The notes beneath the pieces are model-generated. The model was not told the origin of the DNA and did not search any database. It worked only from the letters and a program-made list of their open reading frames with translations. This document shows positions 38,532 through 47,995 of a stretch of DNA of 48,050 nucleotides, piece after piece; the stretch's first letter is position 1, and the number at the start of each line of letters is the position of its first letter. The stretch is from the NCBI GenBank assembly GCA_910583745.1, contig CAJTZC010000013.1:1-48050 (forward strand). Direction: 5' to 3'. Position numbers and translations under genes: made by a program. Source of the DNA: an uncultured Bacilli bacterium. GTDB taxonomy: Bacteria > Bacillota_I > Bacilli_A > RF39 > UBA660.

Positions 38532-39152
38532 TTAAAGTCTTAACTTGTCGATTTGTGCTTGAAAGTCCTCACTTTTGCAAACATAAGAGCCCACGACGGC
38601 CATGTCGGCCTCTTTGACTTTCTCAATCGTCTCCTCGTTGACACCTCCGTCGACGACAATTTTGTAGTTGTAGCCTTTTTCTTCGCGAAGCCTCACGAGC
38701 TCGCTGATTTTGTCCAAGGGGCCATCGAGCATCTTCTGCCCGCCTTTTCCTGGTTCCACGGTCATGACGACGATTTCATCTAACATTTCCAAGTAATCTT
38801 GAAGTTCACAGACGGTTGTCTCTGGCTTTATCGCAAGACCACATTTGATTCCGCGAGATCGAATATACCCGAGTATGCCGCGTTTGTCATCATCCGTTTC
38901 GAAAGAAATCGTGATACAGTCGACATGCATCGCAGCATATTTAGAGATATAACTAAAAGGGTTGGAAACCATCAAATGGACATCTAAAGGTTTGTTCGAG
39001 AGATGCAAAAACTCTCTTTCCGGTGTCTTATCCATTACGAAATGTCCATCCATGATATCCAAATGCAGGTATTCCGCGTCGGTCGCATTGAGTCTTTGAA
39101 TTGTCTCTTCCTCGTCGTAATTGGAAGACAAAATAGATACAGCTAACTTCAT
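38532..39152 (-). CDS. rpe: Ribulose-phosphate 3-epimerase
   Basis: A 206-residue TIM-barrel enzyme of the pentose phosphate pathway that interconverts ribulose 5-phosphate and xylulose 5-phosphate. Metal ligands are in HLDIMDGHFV (about 31-40), VDVHLMVSNP-like DVHLMVSNPF (about 58-67) and VDGGVNEETI (about 171-180); VMTVEPGKGGQKML is the phosphate loop. It overlaps rsgA by 4 bp, as in the known prkC-rsgA-rpe order. Confidence 0.96.
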   Translation of the reverse strand: MKLAVSILSSNYDEEETIQRLNATDAEYLHLDIMDGHFVMDKTPEREFLHLSNKPLDVHLMVSNPFSYISKYAAMHVDCITISFETDDDKRGILGYIRSRGIKCGLAIKPETTVCELQDYLEMLDEIVVMTVEPGKGGQKMLDGPLDKISELVRLREEKGYNYKIVVDGGVNEETIEKVKEADMAVVGSYVCKSEDFQAQIDKLRL

Positions 39153-39988
39153 TTCTTCATCTCATCTCTAAATTTTACATAGTTTTCATAACGACTTTTT
39201 CTTATTTTTCCTTCTTGCACGGCTTCTTTGACCCCACAGTCTTTTTCGTTCACGTGAGAACAGTTGTCGAATTTGCAAGAATACCCTTTAAAATCGGGAT
39301 AGAGTTCAGCGAGGTTTTCTTTGGAAAAGTGCAAGTCGAGAGCACTGAAACCAGGTGTATCGGCGATTCGAGCCTTTCCAACCTTGAAAAGTTCTACGTG
39401 TCGCGTCGTGTGGACTCCTCTTCCCAAAGCTTTACTGATTGGATTCGTCTTCAAATCCAAAGTGCGATCCAGCTTATTTAAAAGAGTCGACTTGCCTGCC
39501 CCAGTCTGCCCAGTCAAAACGACAGTCTTGTCCTTTATATATCGTTTTAGCTTAAAGAGATGTCGATTGCTGACGACTTTAAATCCGATTTTTTTATAGT
39601 ATTTAAAAATCTCTTTGACTTCTTTCAGTTCAGATTTAGAGAGCAAATCCATCTTAGAAATGCAAATAATAGGCTCAATGTTCGCCGCTTGGACGACCGC
39701 GAGCTGTTTGTCCAAAAGATTTAAGCTCAAATTGGGATCTTTGACACTCGTAAGGATGAGCCCCACATCGACATTTGCAATTTGAGGACGAAGCAGTTCG
39801 TTTCGTCTTTTGGCAATCTCCAAAATATAGGCGTTTTCACAGTCTATAACGACAAAGTCCCCAACTAAGGGGGCTACAGAGTCGTTTCTAAACTTCCCAC
39901 GAGCACGACACTCGTAGATTTCACCGTCGACTGTTTCGACCGTGAAGAGATTACTTATTATTCTTGTGATGTAACCGTTTTTATTCAT
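39149..39988 (-). CDS. rsgA: Ribosome small-subunit GTPase RsgA
   Basis: A 279-residue circularly permuted GTPase that aids 30S maturation. OB-fold at the N-terminus (ECRARGKFRND), G4-like CISKMDL, G1 GQTGAGKSTLLNKL (about 160-173), G3 DTPGFS, and a zinc site CKFDNCSHVNEKDCGV. The start at 39988 (MNKNGYITR) is chosen because GGGAGAG lies just upstream; longer frames run back through prkC. It overlaps the end of prkC by 8 bp. Confidence 0.96.
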   Translation of the reverse strand: MNKNGYITRIISNLFTVETVDGEIYECRARGKFRNDSVAPLVGDFVVIDCENAYILEIAKRRNELLRPQIANVDVGLILTSVKDPNLSLNLLDKQLAVVQAANIEPIICISKMDLLSKSELKEVKEIFKYYKKIGFKVVSNRHLFKLKRYIKDKTVVLTGQTGAGKSTLLNKLDRTLDLKTNPISKALGRGVHTTRHVELFKVGKARIADTPGFSALDLHFSKENLAELYPDFKGYSCKFDNCSHVNEKDCGVKEAVQEGKIRKSRYENYVKFRDEMKK

Positions 39989-41735
39989 TGGTCTCTCCCT
40001 CACCACCGATTGGTTCCTCGTCGAGAGGTTCTTGCGATATCGAAATCGTGAACGACACTCCAGGGGAAATCGGCGTATTCGGCTGTCTACTCTGGGCAAT
40101 AATCGTACCCGCAGGAACATCGTTGGTCACTACGTACTTTGTATTTAATTTTAAACTGTATTTTTTAGCGAATTCTTCTATCTCAGTCAATGTGTAATCC
40201 CCCGTCGTAAAATCAGGATATCTCTCTTCGATATTAGGATAATACAAGATGAGCGTTCCACCTTCTAGGACTTTTTCACCTGGAAGTGGAAATTGTCCTA
40301 TAATCTCGGCTGCTTTATAATCGGCCGGATTGTCTACGTCCTTCGATTCGACTTTAATATTGATAGAATAGAGACTTTCGAGTTTGGCCTTGACCTCTAT
40401 ATAATTCTGTCCCGTGTAATCTTCTAAAGTGAGGGCATTCGGTCCAGAAGAGACATAGATAGTTACTTCCGTTCCCTCTTTGACTGTTCGACCTGCAGCA
40501 GGGTCTGTTTTGACCACTTGTCCGACAGGAATCGTATCAGAAGGAGTTTCTTTTATCTCTTGGTTGATTCGCAAACCTTCTTCGATGAGTATCTCTTCGG
40601 CTTTCACTTCGTCCATCTCGCTGACATCGGGAACTTTGACATTTCCCACGCTAGTCACTTGTGGCAAAACGACACAGATGGCCGTCACCAATACGACGAT
40701 TCCAGTGAATACTGCACCTAATGCTAAGAGCAATTTGTTTTCTTTTTTCACTTCGTCCTCCGTCACTTTCTTTGACATCACAACAGTTTCTTCTTTAACG
40801 GGAGCTTTTTTGGCTTCCGTATTTTCTTTTGCGGCTTTTTTTAGAGCCGCTTGTCTATCGATTTCTTCGACTTCAGGGAATGCAAATTCGACGATTTTTT
40901 CTCCGGCACGACTGTCGTCCATTGCTGTTTTGATGTCGTTTAACATCTCCCTTGCATCGTTATATCGATTTTTAGGATTTTTAGCCGTCGATTTTTTTAC
41001 GATGTTGACGATAGAATTTGGTATATCTGGCAACTTTTCTTTCAAATTTGGTATAGGCTCTTTGAGCTGCTTTAAAGCAATCTCTACGGCATTCTCTCCT
41101 CTAAAGGGAAGCGTCCCCGTCAAAAGTTCATACATGAGTATTCCCATCGAATAGATATCGCTTTGCATGGTCGAGCCTTTTCCGCTGGCCTGCTCTGGTG
41201 GAAGATAATGGACACTACCCATCACGGAATTCGTCTGTGTCAGTTGAGTACTGTTCAACGCCATAGCGATTCCAAAATCTGTAATCTTGACGAGTCCACT
41301 GTCCAAAATCATGATATTCTGCGGTTTGATATCCCTGTGAATGATATACGAATCATGGGCGACGGCAAGTCCATCGCAGATTTGACTCATGATATCGATG
41401 ACTTCCGATAAAGTCAATTTCCCACGTTTCTTGATGAGATTCTTTAGATGTTTTCCCTCGATATATTCCATGACCATGTAATAGGAACCGTTGTCTTCAC
41501 CGACGTCGTACACTTCTACGATGTTCGGATGAGCGAGAGAGCTCGCACTTAGAGCTTCTCGTTGGAATCGACGGACAAATTTTTCATCACTAGCCAAATC
41601 GCCACGAAGAACTTTGACGGCGACATTCCTATCCAAAATCGTATCGTAAGCCAAATAGACATTGGCCATTCCGCCTTCGCCTATCGACTTGATGATTTGA
41701 TAACGGTCGTTAATTTTTTGCCCCTTCATTATCAT
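39981..41735 (-). CDS. prkC: Serine/threonine kinase PrkC with PASTA domains
   Basis: 584 residues. The cytoplasmic kinase (about 10-270) has GEGGMANVYLA, VAVKVL, HRDIKPQNIMI and DFGIA. A juxtamembrane linker follows, then one membrane helix (about 335-360) and three PASTA modules (VPDVSEM, LTLEDYTGQNYIEV, DFTTGDYTLTEIEEF) that bind muropeptides outside the cell. The end is acidic. In Bacillus PrkC senses peptidoglycan fragments and triggers spore germination, of interest given the spore genes here. The ATG overlaps the prpC stop (ATGA). Confidence 0.96.
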   Translation of the reverse strand: MIMKGQKINDRYQIIKSIGEGGMANVYLAYDTILDRNVAVKVLRGDLASDEKFVRRFQREALSASSLAHPNIVEVYDVGEDNGSYYMVMEYIEGKHLKNLIKKRGKLTLSEVIDIMSQICDGLAVAHDSYIIHRDIKPQNIMILDSGLVKITDFGIAMALNSTQLTQTNSVMGSVHYLPPEQASGKGSTMQSDIYSMGILMYELLTGTLPFRGENAVEIALKQLKEPIPNLKEKLPDIPNSIVNIVKKSTAKNPKNRYNDAREMLNDIKTAMDDSRAGEKIVEFAFPEVEEIDRQAALKKAAKENTEAKKAPVKEETVVMSKKVTEDEVKKENKLLLALGAVFTGIVVLVTAICVVLPQVTSVGNVKVPDVSEMDEVKAEEILIEEGLRINQEIKETPSDTIPVGQVVKTDPAAGRTVKEGTEVTIYVSSGPNALTLEDYTGQNYIEVKAKLESLYSINIKVESKDVDNPADYKAAEIIGQFPLPGEKVLEGGTLILYYPNIEERYPDFTTGDYTLTEIEEFAKKYSLKLNTKYVVTNDVPAGTIIAQSRQPNTPISPGVSFTISISQEPLDEEPIGGEGETNE

Positions 41736-42475
41736 AATTCTTTACTCTCCTTAACTAGGTACGCGACCGAAATGTTGTCAGTACCCCCCCTAGAATTACA
41801 TTTACGAACGATTTTAGTCAGTTTTCTTTCGATATCGAGTTCCTCATCGTTCAGTATGTTTTCGATTTGTTCATTGCTCAACATGTTCGTAAGCCCATCG
41901 CTACACAGAAGAATAGCATCGATATCGGTTTCGACAGCGAATTTATCCAATTCTTGCTTGTCGCTAGCTCCTAGAGCCCTCATGAGGACATTTTTCTTTG
42001 GATGGTTGGCCGCCTCTTCTTCAGTAAGCTCCCCAGATTCGACCAATACGTTGACTAGAGTATGGTCTTTCGTCACTTTGTGTAGTTTTTTGTTTTTCAA
42101 CACGAAACCACTCGAGTCTCCGACATTTCCGAATATCAAAAATTCTTCCGTTAGAATGGCCAAAACCAAAGTCGTACCCATTCCCATACAATCTGAATTG
42201 CTATTAGCGTACTTTATTATTTCAGCATTGATAATCGCAACATTCTCATCCAACCAATTGATAGCGTCGAGTTTACTTCCTATGCTCGATAGGTTCATAA
42301 ATCTCTCGCTTAGATGGGATACAGCAATACCACTCGCTATCTCTCCAGCACGGTGTCCTCCCATTCCATCTGCTACTATCATCATGTGTTCGCCCATTAT
42401 ATTTTTGACGATTGTTACGGAATCTTCGTTATGACTTCTCACGATTCCAGGATCTGTTATATAGAACGATTTCAT
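41732..42475 (-). CDS. prpC: PP2C-type protein phosphatase PrpC
   Basis: A 247-residue metal-dependent phosphatase that reverses PrkC phosphorylation. Motifs: GIVRSHNEDS (about 8-17), IVADGMGGHRAGEIAS (metal-binding Asp), LLCSDGLTNML, and GGTDNISVAYL. The start at 42475 has GAGGTGG 4-8 bp upstream and overlaps the rlmN stop by 4 bp. Coupled to prkC by another 4-bp overlap. Confidence 0.95.
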   Translation of the reverse strand: MKSFYITDPGIVRSHNEDSVTIVKNIMGEHMMIVADGMGGHRAGEIASGIAVSHLSERFMNLSSIGSKLDAINWLDENVAIINAEIIKYANSNSDCMGMGTTLVLAILTEEFLIFGNVGDSSGFVLKNKKLHKVTKDHTLVNVLVESGELTEEEAANHPKKNVLMRALGASDKQELDKFAVETDIDAILLCSDGLTNMLSNEQIENILNDEELDIERKLTKIVRKCNSRGGTDNISVAYLVKESKEL

Positions 42476-43494
42476 CTTTCCACCTCGTTTGCGCGTAACT
42501 GCCCGCAAGCAGCAGAGATACCTCCACCGAATTCGCGACGGACAGTGACAGTGATGCCACTCTTATTGAGAATTTCAAAAAAGTCATCTTTTCTCTTAGT
42601 ACTCGACTTTTCGAATTCCGAGTGACTCGTCTCATTATAAGGAATTAAATTTACGTATACGTTCATTCCTCTTAGAAGGTTTACTAATTCCTGAGCGCAT
42701 TCTTTACTGTCGTTTATCCCCTTAAGCATAACATATTCGATGGTGACACGTCTATTAGTTTTTGTCGTATATTCTCGAATTGCCTCCATAAGAGTGTCAA
42801 TATTGTAAACCTTATTTATTTTCATGATTCTATTTCGAATCTCGTCATTCGGCGCATGCAAGCTCACCGCGAGGTTTATTTGCAATGGAAAATCGGAAAA
42901 CTCTCTTATCTTCGAGACTATCCCGCTTGTCGAGACAGTGATATGGCGAGCTCCAATTGCCATCCCCTTCGCGTCGTTGACGATTTTTAAGAACCTTATA
43001 ATATTATCATAGTTATCGAACGGTTCTCCTATACCCATAATGACGACAGAATTTATCTTTAATCCCGAATTTTCTTCGATGGCTAACAACTGACCTATGA
43101 TTTCGCCAGGCAACAGGTCGCGAACTTTCTTGAGTCTTCCGCTTTCGCAGAAGGCACAACCCATATTACAACCTATCTGACTCGATACGCAAACACTCAC
43201 GCCGTAATCGTGCTTCATGACGACTGCTTCGATAAAATTGCCATCGTTGAGTTCGAATAAGTATTTTAAAGTCGTTTCGCTCGTCTCGAGCTTCTTAATT
43301 TTTAATTCCTCGATCGTGAATTCTTTTTTTAATTCTTCTATAAAATCTTTTTTTAAATTTGTCATGGCATCAAAGCTTTTGACTCTGTTCATATACAACC
43401 ACTCGTATATCTGTATCGCTTTAAAAGATTTGACGTTTTTCGTCCCCAACCAGTCGATGAGTTCTTCTCTCGTCATATCGTATATATTCGTCAT
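42472..43494 (-). CDS. rlmN: Dual-specificity RNA methyltransferase RlmN
   Basis: A 340-residue radical-SAM enzyme that methylates C2 of adenosine in 23S rRNA (A2503) and some tRNAs. The cluster motif is CNMGCAFCESG (about 110-120); GMGEPFDNYDN and NLIPYNETSH match the family, and the conserved Cys near the end (ISAACGQL) is the methyl-carrying residue. The ATG at 43494 is chosen; a GTG at 43503 is possible. Leads the rlmN-prpC-prkC-rsgA-rpe operon, all overlapping. Confidence 0.96.
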   Translation of the reverse strand: MTNIYDMTREELIDWLGTKNVKSFKAIQIYEWLYMNRVKSFDAMTNLKKDFIEELKKEFTIEELKIKKLETSETTLKYLFELNDGNFIEAVVMKHDYGVSVCVSSQIGCNMGCAFCESGRLKKVRDLLPGEIIGQLLAIEENSGLKINSVVIMGIGEPFDNYDNIIRFLKIVNDAKGMAIGARHITVSTSGIVSKIREFSDFPLQINLAVSLHAPNDEIRNRIMKINKVYNIDTLMEAIREYTTKTNRRVTIEYVMLKGINDSKECAQELVNLLRGMNVYVNLIPYNETSHSEFEKSSTKRKDDFFEILNKSGITVTVRREFGGGISAACGQLRANEVER

Positions 43495-43581
43495 ATATAT
43501 CACTCTCTACCTGAAGACATTATAGCAAAAAACACTTCCCTTTACAAGAAAAAGCCAACAGCAATCTCGAATTAAAGATTT

Positions 43582-44301
43582 CTAATCATTTTTTAAAAAC
43601 CCTTCTTGGACTTCGCCTTCACTATAGACATACCGAAGTTCACACAAGAAATCATATAGAATCACTCTTATTTCTTCCATGAGCTTGTCGCCCTCATATA
43701 CTTCCTCGAGCTCATCAAAATTCGGATTGGCAAATACATAGAGCAATTTCTCTAAAGAGCGTTCATCGAACTCTTTTACTGTGATATAAGCCAATTTTCT
43801 TAAATTATCTAAATTTACTTCGATGAGTTCAATGTCATCGACTTTTTTTCTTGTTTTTAACTCTTCAACTCTCGCACTGCGCCGATGAATAAACTCTCCT
43901 GTCTCATGGACATCGCCATGACTAAATTTAATTTTATAGGCCTTTTCTGGGTCTGCCTCTTTACCTAAATCTCCGTATTGCAGTACTTCTAGTTCGAAAC
44001 CGCATAAAACCTCATCAAAAGCCCAATCTTTCGCCTCTGGAAGCATACCCTTTATGTCTAATTTTTTGCCTTTGATGATTACACCAATTTTACAGCAATC
44101 TTTTTCATTTGAAAAAATCATTTCTCTTCCATCTAAACTGAAATTTTTCTCTATCTCTTGCACAGATTTATGGAGAAGCTTCGCGACGACTAGCGTAAGA
44201 TATTTGGCAAAGCGTTTGTCAATCAGTATACATCCAGCAACAAAAGCGAAATGACCTGATAAATCTGCTGGCTCCTCATTTTGTAGTTCTGTTAAAGTCA
44301 T
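43582..44301 (-). CDS. Hypothetical protein
   Basis: A 239-residue soluble acidic protein, probably mixed alpha/beta, with no membrane helix. Segments such as CILIDKRFAKYLTLVVAKLL, DKAYKIKFSHGD and FDERSLEKLLYVFANPNF are visible, but no family is recognised. Strong ribosome-binding site (AAGGAGAG, 6 bp before the ATG). It is a single gene between rlmN and the surface-protein genes. Confidence 0.7.
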   Translation of the reverse strand: MTLTELQNEEPADLSGHFAFVAGCILIDKRFAKYLTLVVAKLLHKSVQEIEKNFSLDGREMIFSNEKDCCKIGVIIKGKKLDIKGMLPEAKDWAFDEVLCGFELEVLQYGDLGKEADPEKAYKIKFSHGDVHETGEFIHRRSARVEELKTRKKVDDIELIEVNLDNLRKLAYITVKEFDERSLEKLLYVFANPNFDELEEVYEGDKLMEEIRVILYDFLCELRYVYSEGEVQEGFLKND

Positions 44302-44374
44302 TTTTCATCTCTCCTTCTATTATCGACTTTAACCACCTTTTATTCTTTTTTGGAGTATTCTTTTTTTTGCGCAA
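44276..44374 (-). CDS. Possible very short basic upstream peptide
   Basis: A 32-residue frame starting with TTG, preceded by a perfect AGGAGG 9 bp upstream and a TATAAT sequence. The peptide is basic (RKKKNTPKKNKRWLKSIIEG) and overlaps the start of the gene at 44301 by 26 bp. It could be a coupled leader peptide; it could also be chance. Confidence 0.3.
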   Translation of the reverse strand: MRKKKNTPKKNKRWLKSIIEGEMKNDFNRTTK

Positions 44375-44567
44375 ACTTTCCTACCTCCTACTATTATTAT
44401 ACCGGGAAAATTTTATTTTTCTCATTTTTTGTCGACAAAGTGCAAAAATCTTGTACAAATGTTCTGTTTTTGGTTTTTTTTCGACAGATAATAAAAAATA
44501 CCATTTTTTAAAAAGTTAAAAAAAGAAAAGGTAGTACCCCCTTCATTTTCTCTTAAAATGCCAAATT

Positions 44568-45896
44568 TTAAATTATGAGTCGATAAGGACTATCGATAGT
44601 GCCATTTCCTTTGAATTTTTCGATGTATTCAACTTTAAGGTTAATGACCGGAGCAATCGCACCACTGTTATGCACGCTGTTGCTGTTCAAATAGCTCGAC
44701 TCACGAAACACATAGGCATAGCTACCTCCGAAACTGCTAGGTGAAAACGACCAGTACCAACTTCCTTTATTTAAGTAATAACTATTGTTAGTTGTTCCGT
44801 ACTTCCCGCTGCCGGCTGCTACGATTTCATCAGCTGTGATTAACCCTACTGGATAAGTCAAAGCCCCGTTTCCTCCACTCGTCTCTTCCACTGTGTATTT
44901 GTCATTCTCCTGTGGGCACGTGAAACGCGGTTGTACTTTACTTTCGTCTGTATTCCACACATTTGTTCTTGCCGTTGATCCATATGCTGTTACGTTACTT
45001 CCATATCCTAACCCTGTGTCGCCGCTTAATCCAGTTGCACTCTTTCCTGGGGTACTTCTATCATTACAGAAGATATTGTCTGCTACATAATTTCCATATC
45101 CTGTGTCCACTATATTCGTCTTATACCATTCGTCTACCTTTGTCTTTATTGGTGAGTCGGTTTCATTTCTTTGTGCTTGTTCTCTGCTCGTACTTGCACT
45201 TCCATTCGCTCCTCCGAACATCCATCCTACATATTTTGCATCATTATAAGTACTATTCCATGGTTGTCCTGTCATCGCAAATCCTCTTGTGTAGCTGTTC
45301 ATTCCGCTTGTCCCTGCTCCGTCATATTGCATTCTCACTGTTCCATCTCCATTGAATCGGATGATTCTCCACCACATGTCTTGCCCTCTTGCATTCTGTC
45401 CAAATTTTATGTAATTGTCCGGCGCAGTGCCTCTAAAGTAATAACTCATTCCATAATCATCTTGCATACTGAATAAACCATCAGCCGTTTCATCGGTTGT
45501 TGCAGGATTTGCAAAGTTCGGTACCGTGGATTTTTTTGTTACATTGTCATAAAATTCTTTTAACGAGGGTATTTCTTTATCAAAATATAATGTACATTGG
45601 TCGTTACTCTGTACTTTTAAGTTTATCTTTTTGGTTAAACTATCTTGAGATAAGACACTCCCATTCTTACAGGCACTCTTCTTTAGGTTTAATACATATC
45701 CTTCTTTGGGAAATGTTTTCGCTTCACTTGTGGTGTATTCTCCACTATCATTTTGAATGTACATTACGATGAGTTCACGATTTCTTTCCTGTAGTTTTTT
45801 CTCTTCTTTTGGCTTTAAATAAAAACTAAATCCACTTACAAGGATGAATGATATTACTCCTATTATCAGTATTCTGTTCTTCTTAAATTTTTGCAT
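44568..45896 (-). CDS. Membrane-anchored surface protein with variable C-terminal domain (paralogue of 59-1378)
   Basis: 442 residues, closely similar to the protein at 59-1378 from end to end: same basic N-terminus (QKFKKNRILII), one hydrophobic anchor, MWWRIIRFNGDGTVRMQYDG, FCNDRSTPG, and a C-terminus with APVINLK and GNGTIDSPY. The segment YWSFSPSSFGGSYAYVFRES and the next 20 residues replace a quite different stretch in the paralogue, so the C-terminal face is diversified. Six or so cysteines are conserved. Preceded by three tandem 18-bp repeats and its own promoter (45981-46009). Lectin-like folding is inferred only. Confidence 0.85.
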   Translation of the reverse strand: MQKFKKNRILIIGVISFILVSGFSFYLKPKEEKKLQERNRELIVMYIQNDSGEYTTSEAKTFPKEGYVLNLKKSACKNGSVLSQDSLTKKINLKVQSNDQCTLYFDKEIPSLKEFYDNVTKKSTVPNFANPATTDETADGLFSMQDDYGMSYYFRGTAPDNYIKFGQNARGQDMWWRIIRFNGDGTVRMQYDGAGTSGMNSYTRGFAMTGQPWNSTYNDAKYVGWMFGGANGSASTSREQAQRNETDSPIKTKVDEWYKTNIVDTGYGNYVADNIFCNDRSTPGKSATGLSGDTGLGYGSNVTAYGSTARTNVWNTDESKVQPRFTCPQENDKYTVEETSGGNGALTYPVGLITADEIVAAGSGKYGTTNNSYYLNKGSWYWSFSPSSFGGSYAYVFRESSYLNSNSVHNSGAIAPVINLKVEYIEKFKGNGTIDSPYRLII

Positions 45897-45968
45897 GCAA
45901 AAAGGTCCCTCTTTCTACTTATCCGGACCTTGTGTTTTATCCGGACCTTGTGTTTTATCCGGACCTCT
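45897..45968 (-). repeat. Tandem 18-bp leader repeats (three copies)
   Basis: Read on the - strand, one partial (45966-45957) and two full 18-bp units (45956-45939, 45938-45921) with core ACAAGGTCCGGATA precede the conserved TAGAAAGAGGGACCTTTT block and the start at 45896. Same family as 1-57 and 47996-48050. The copy number differs from the other loci that can be seen in full. Confidence 0.88.
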
Positions 45969-45980
45969 TTTACTCTTAAA

Positions 45981-46009
45981 TTTTAACCCATCGAGCTTCT
46001 TCTCGTCAA
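45981..46009 (-). promoter_or_regulatory. Promoter of the surface-protein gene at 45896
   Basis: On the - strand, TTGACG (46009-46004), a 17-bp spacer, then TTAAAA (45986-45981). Transcription would start near 45974, which puts all the 18-bp repeats in the RNA leader. Confidence 0.55.
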
Positions 46010-46056
46010 GACTTTTCTCTTTCACTTTACGAACTTGCCTAGACTGCTCGTTTTAA

Positions 46057-46077
46057 CTAACAGTCAAATTCTGTTAG
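46057..46077 (-). terminator. Possible terminator after the BspA-like gene
   Basis: CTAACAG and CTGTTAG form a perfect 7-bp stem with a 7-nt loop 14 bp after the stop of the BspA-like gene. The T run after it is short (TTAAAA), so it is weak. Confidence 0.45.
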
Positions 46078-46090
46078 TATAGAATCATTT

Positions 46091-47995
46091 CTAATTTAAA
46101 GCTTTTTCACTAGGCTCGGTAAAATATCCTCCCTGTGTCGAAGGTTTGCAGTACGAAGAACTGATATTATCTCTGGTATAATTTGGCAAATGCGAAGATG
46201 CACTAAATACTAGATTAAAGCCATCGGCATTTCCATTTGCTATATTCTCGTTTGTAACAGTCCAATCAGTAGCATAAATAGTTTCTAATTTATTCATGGC
46301 TTCGAACATTCCATACATGGTCGTTACATTTTCCATATTAAAGTTACTTAAATCCAAAACCACTATATTACTAGTATAAAACATTCTATAGGTAGTGGTC
46401 ACCTTGCTCGTATCAAAACTACTCAAGTCTAAAGCATGCAAATTAGTACGGGCAAACATAAAATCCATGTCAGTCACATTACTTGTATCAAGATTACTCA
46501 AATCCAATATTGTTAAACTACTGCAATTCTCAAACATTCCACCCATGTTAGTAACTTTATTAGTATCAAAGTTCGAAACACTTAATTCCGTTAGACTGCT
46601 ACAACCAGAAAACATAGAACTCATATCTACAACATTACTCGTATCAAAATTATTTATATTTAGCATTGTTAAACTGCTACAATTAAAAAACATGCTCCTC
46701 ATATTAGTAGTTTTACTTGTACGAAAGTTGCTGACATTTAATATTGTTAATCCGCTACAACCAGAAAACATAGAACTCATATCTACAACATTACTCGTAT
46801 CAAAGTGACCTACATCTAATGTTGTCAAACTTCTACAACCTGAGAACACACCCATCATATCAGTAACTTTTCCCGTATTAAAATGGCTGACATCTAATTC
46901 AGTTAAACTACTACAATTTCGAAACATCCAGCCCATATTAGTAACCTTACTCGTATCAAAAGCACTTACATCTAATATAGTTAATTTTTTACAGCCAGAA
47001 AACATATTCTGCATATTGGTCACATTGCTCGTATCAAAATTGCTAACGTCTAATACTGTTAAACTACTACAGCCAGAAAACATACCATACATATTTACCA
47101 CATTACTGGTATTTAAATTACTGAAATTATTAATTGTCTCTAATGAAGTGAAGTTGTAGAGTAGATATGAACTATAACTATTTGCTACGACTTCTCCATC
47201 AGATTGTATGTAGGCTATGTATTTTGTGTTGTCTTCTGCATCTGGTACGAGATAACTCATCACACTTTCATTTTGAGCGCTGGAGATGTCATAGATATAA
47301 CTCGCATTTTCTTCTGGTACTAGAGAGTCTTCAAAGACTATCTTTTTTATATCTGCTTTGTGTTGCCATATTTTTTCGTTATAATTGTTTGCAACTCTCA
47401 TTAATTCGTTAGATATCGATTCTGTTAGTCTTTGGTCTGAAGGTATAATCGACAACTTTATTGAATACTTGGCATTCAGATTCTCATTTTGGTTGTAATC
47501 TTTATTCAAGAAAGTGACTGTCATTTTATAGTTTTGTGTAGTTTTACCTTCTATTTGTAGATTCTCTTTAATTTTCACATTTGCAGTCTTTACTTCTCTA
47601 TATGGAACTGGTTTCGTATCTATAAGTACTTCTCCTGTATCGATGTTCTCTATTTTATATACTAATTCATCATTTTTGAAAGTGTTTTGTAAATGTTTGA
47701 AATACAAAGTGTAAGTCATTTTGCTCTTAGATTCGTTCTTTATTTGGAATGTTTTTACTACGCTTTCTCCTAGACCTAAATTCTTATTAATGTTCTCACA
47801 GTGAAATCGATTATCGTCAGCACAGTCAGTGTAAGAAAGGACCAATTTGTCAGTTATAACTCCCATCCTTTGAGGATCATTTATACTCGGCAGAATGTTC
47901 ATGAGCATGTAAGCTGCCGAAGTCGCGACTGTAATCACTATGATTGACACCAAAAGTATGAGTAGTATTTTCTTATTCTTCTTAAATTTTTGCAT
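46091..47995 (-). CDS. BspA-like (DUF285) leucine-rich-repeat surface protein
   Basis: 634 residues. Basic N-terminus and one hydrophobic anchor (KILLILLVSIIVITVATSAA). An N-terminal ectodomain (about 35-190) is probably a beta-sandwich resembling camelysin/TasA-type domains (LGESVVKTFQIKNESKSKMT); this is inference. About residues 280-560 carry eleven 23-24 residue repeats of the DUF285 pattern (SNFDTSNVTNMQNMFSGC, then LTILDV). BspA-type proteins bind host or microbial surfaces in other bacteria. No LPXTG or lipobox is seen. The leader contains the same 18-bp repeats as its neighbours, and the first residues (MQKFKKNKK) are shared with the two other surface proteins. Confidence 0.88.
   Translation of the reverse strand: MQKFKKNKKILLILLVSIIVITVATSAAYMLMNILPSINDPQRMGVITDKLVLSYTDCADDNRFHCENINKNLGLGESVVKTFQIKNESKSKMTYTLYFKHLQNTFKNDELVYKIENIDTGEVLIDTKPVPYREVKTANVKIKENLQIEGKTTQNYKMTVTFLNKDYNQNENLNAKYSIKLSIIPSDQRLTESISNELMRVANNYNEKIWQHKADIKKIVFEDSLVPEENASYIYDISSAQNESVMSYLVPDAEDNTKYIAYIQSDGEVVANSYSSYLLYNFTSLETINNFSNLNTSNVVNMYGMFSGCSSLTVLDVSNFDTSNVTNMQNMFSGCKKLTILDVSAFDTSKVTNMGWMFRNCSSLTELDVSHFNTGKVTDMMGVFSGCRSLTTLDVGHFDTSNVVDMSSMFSGCSGLTILNVSNFRTSKTTNMRSMFFNCSSLTMLNINNFDTSNVVDMSSMFSGCSSLTELSVSNFDTNKVTNMGGMFENCSSLTILDLSNLDTSNVTDMDFMFARTNLHALDLSSFDTSKVTTTYRMFYTSNIVVLDLSNFNMENVTTMYGMFEAMNKLETIYATDWTVTNENIANGNADGFNLVFSASSHLPNYTRDNISSSYCKPSTQGGYFTEPSEKALN

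Noticed and set aside
40480..41154. 224-codon open frame on the + strand inside prkC
   Set aside because: Ser/Thr/Phe-rich shadow of the kinase frame with no start signals.
44568..45896. Diversity-generating retroelement with this gene as target
   Set aside because: No reverse transcriptase, accessory gene or template repeat was found in the window; only the protein-level variability is noted.
46391..47115. Regular DNA repeats of about 72-78 bp that could look like a CRISPR array
   Set aside because: They are the coding repeats of the BspA-like protein (23-24 residues each), in frame and without unique spacers between identical repeats.
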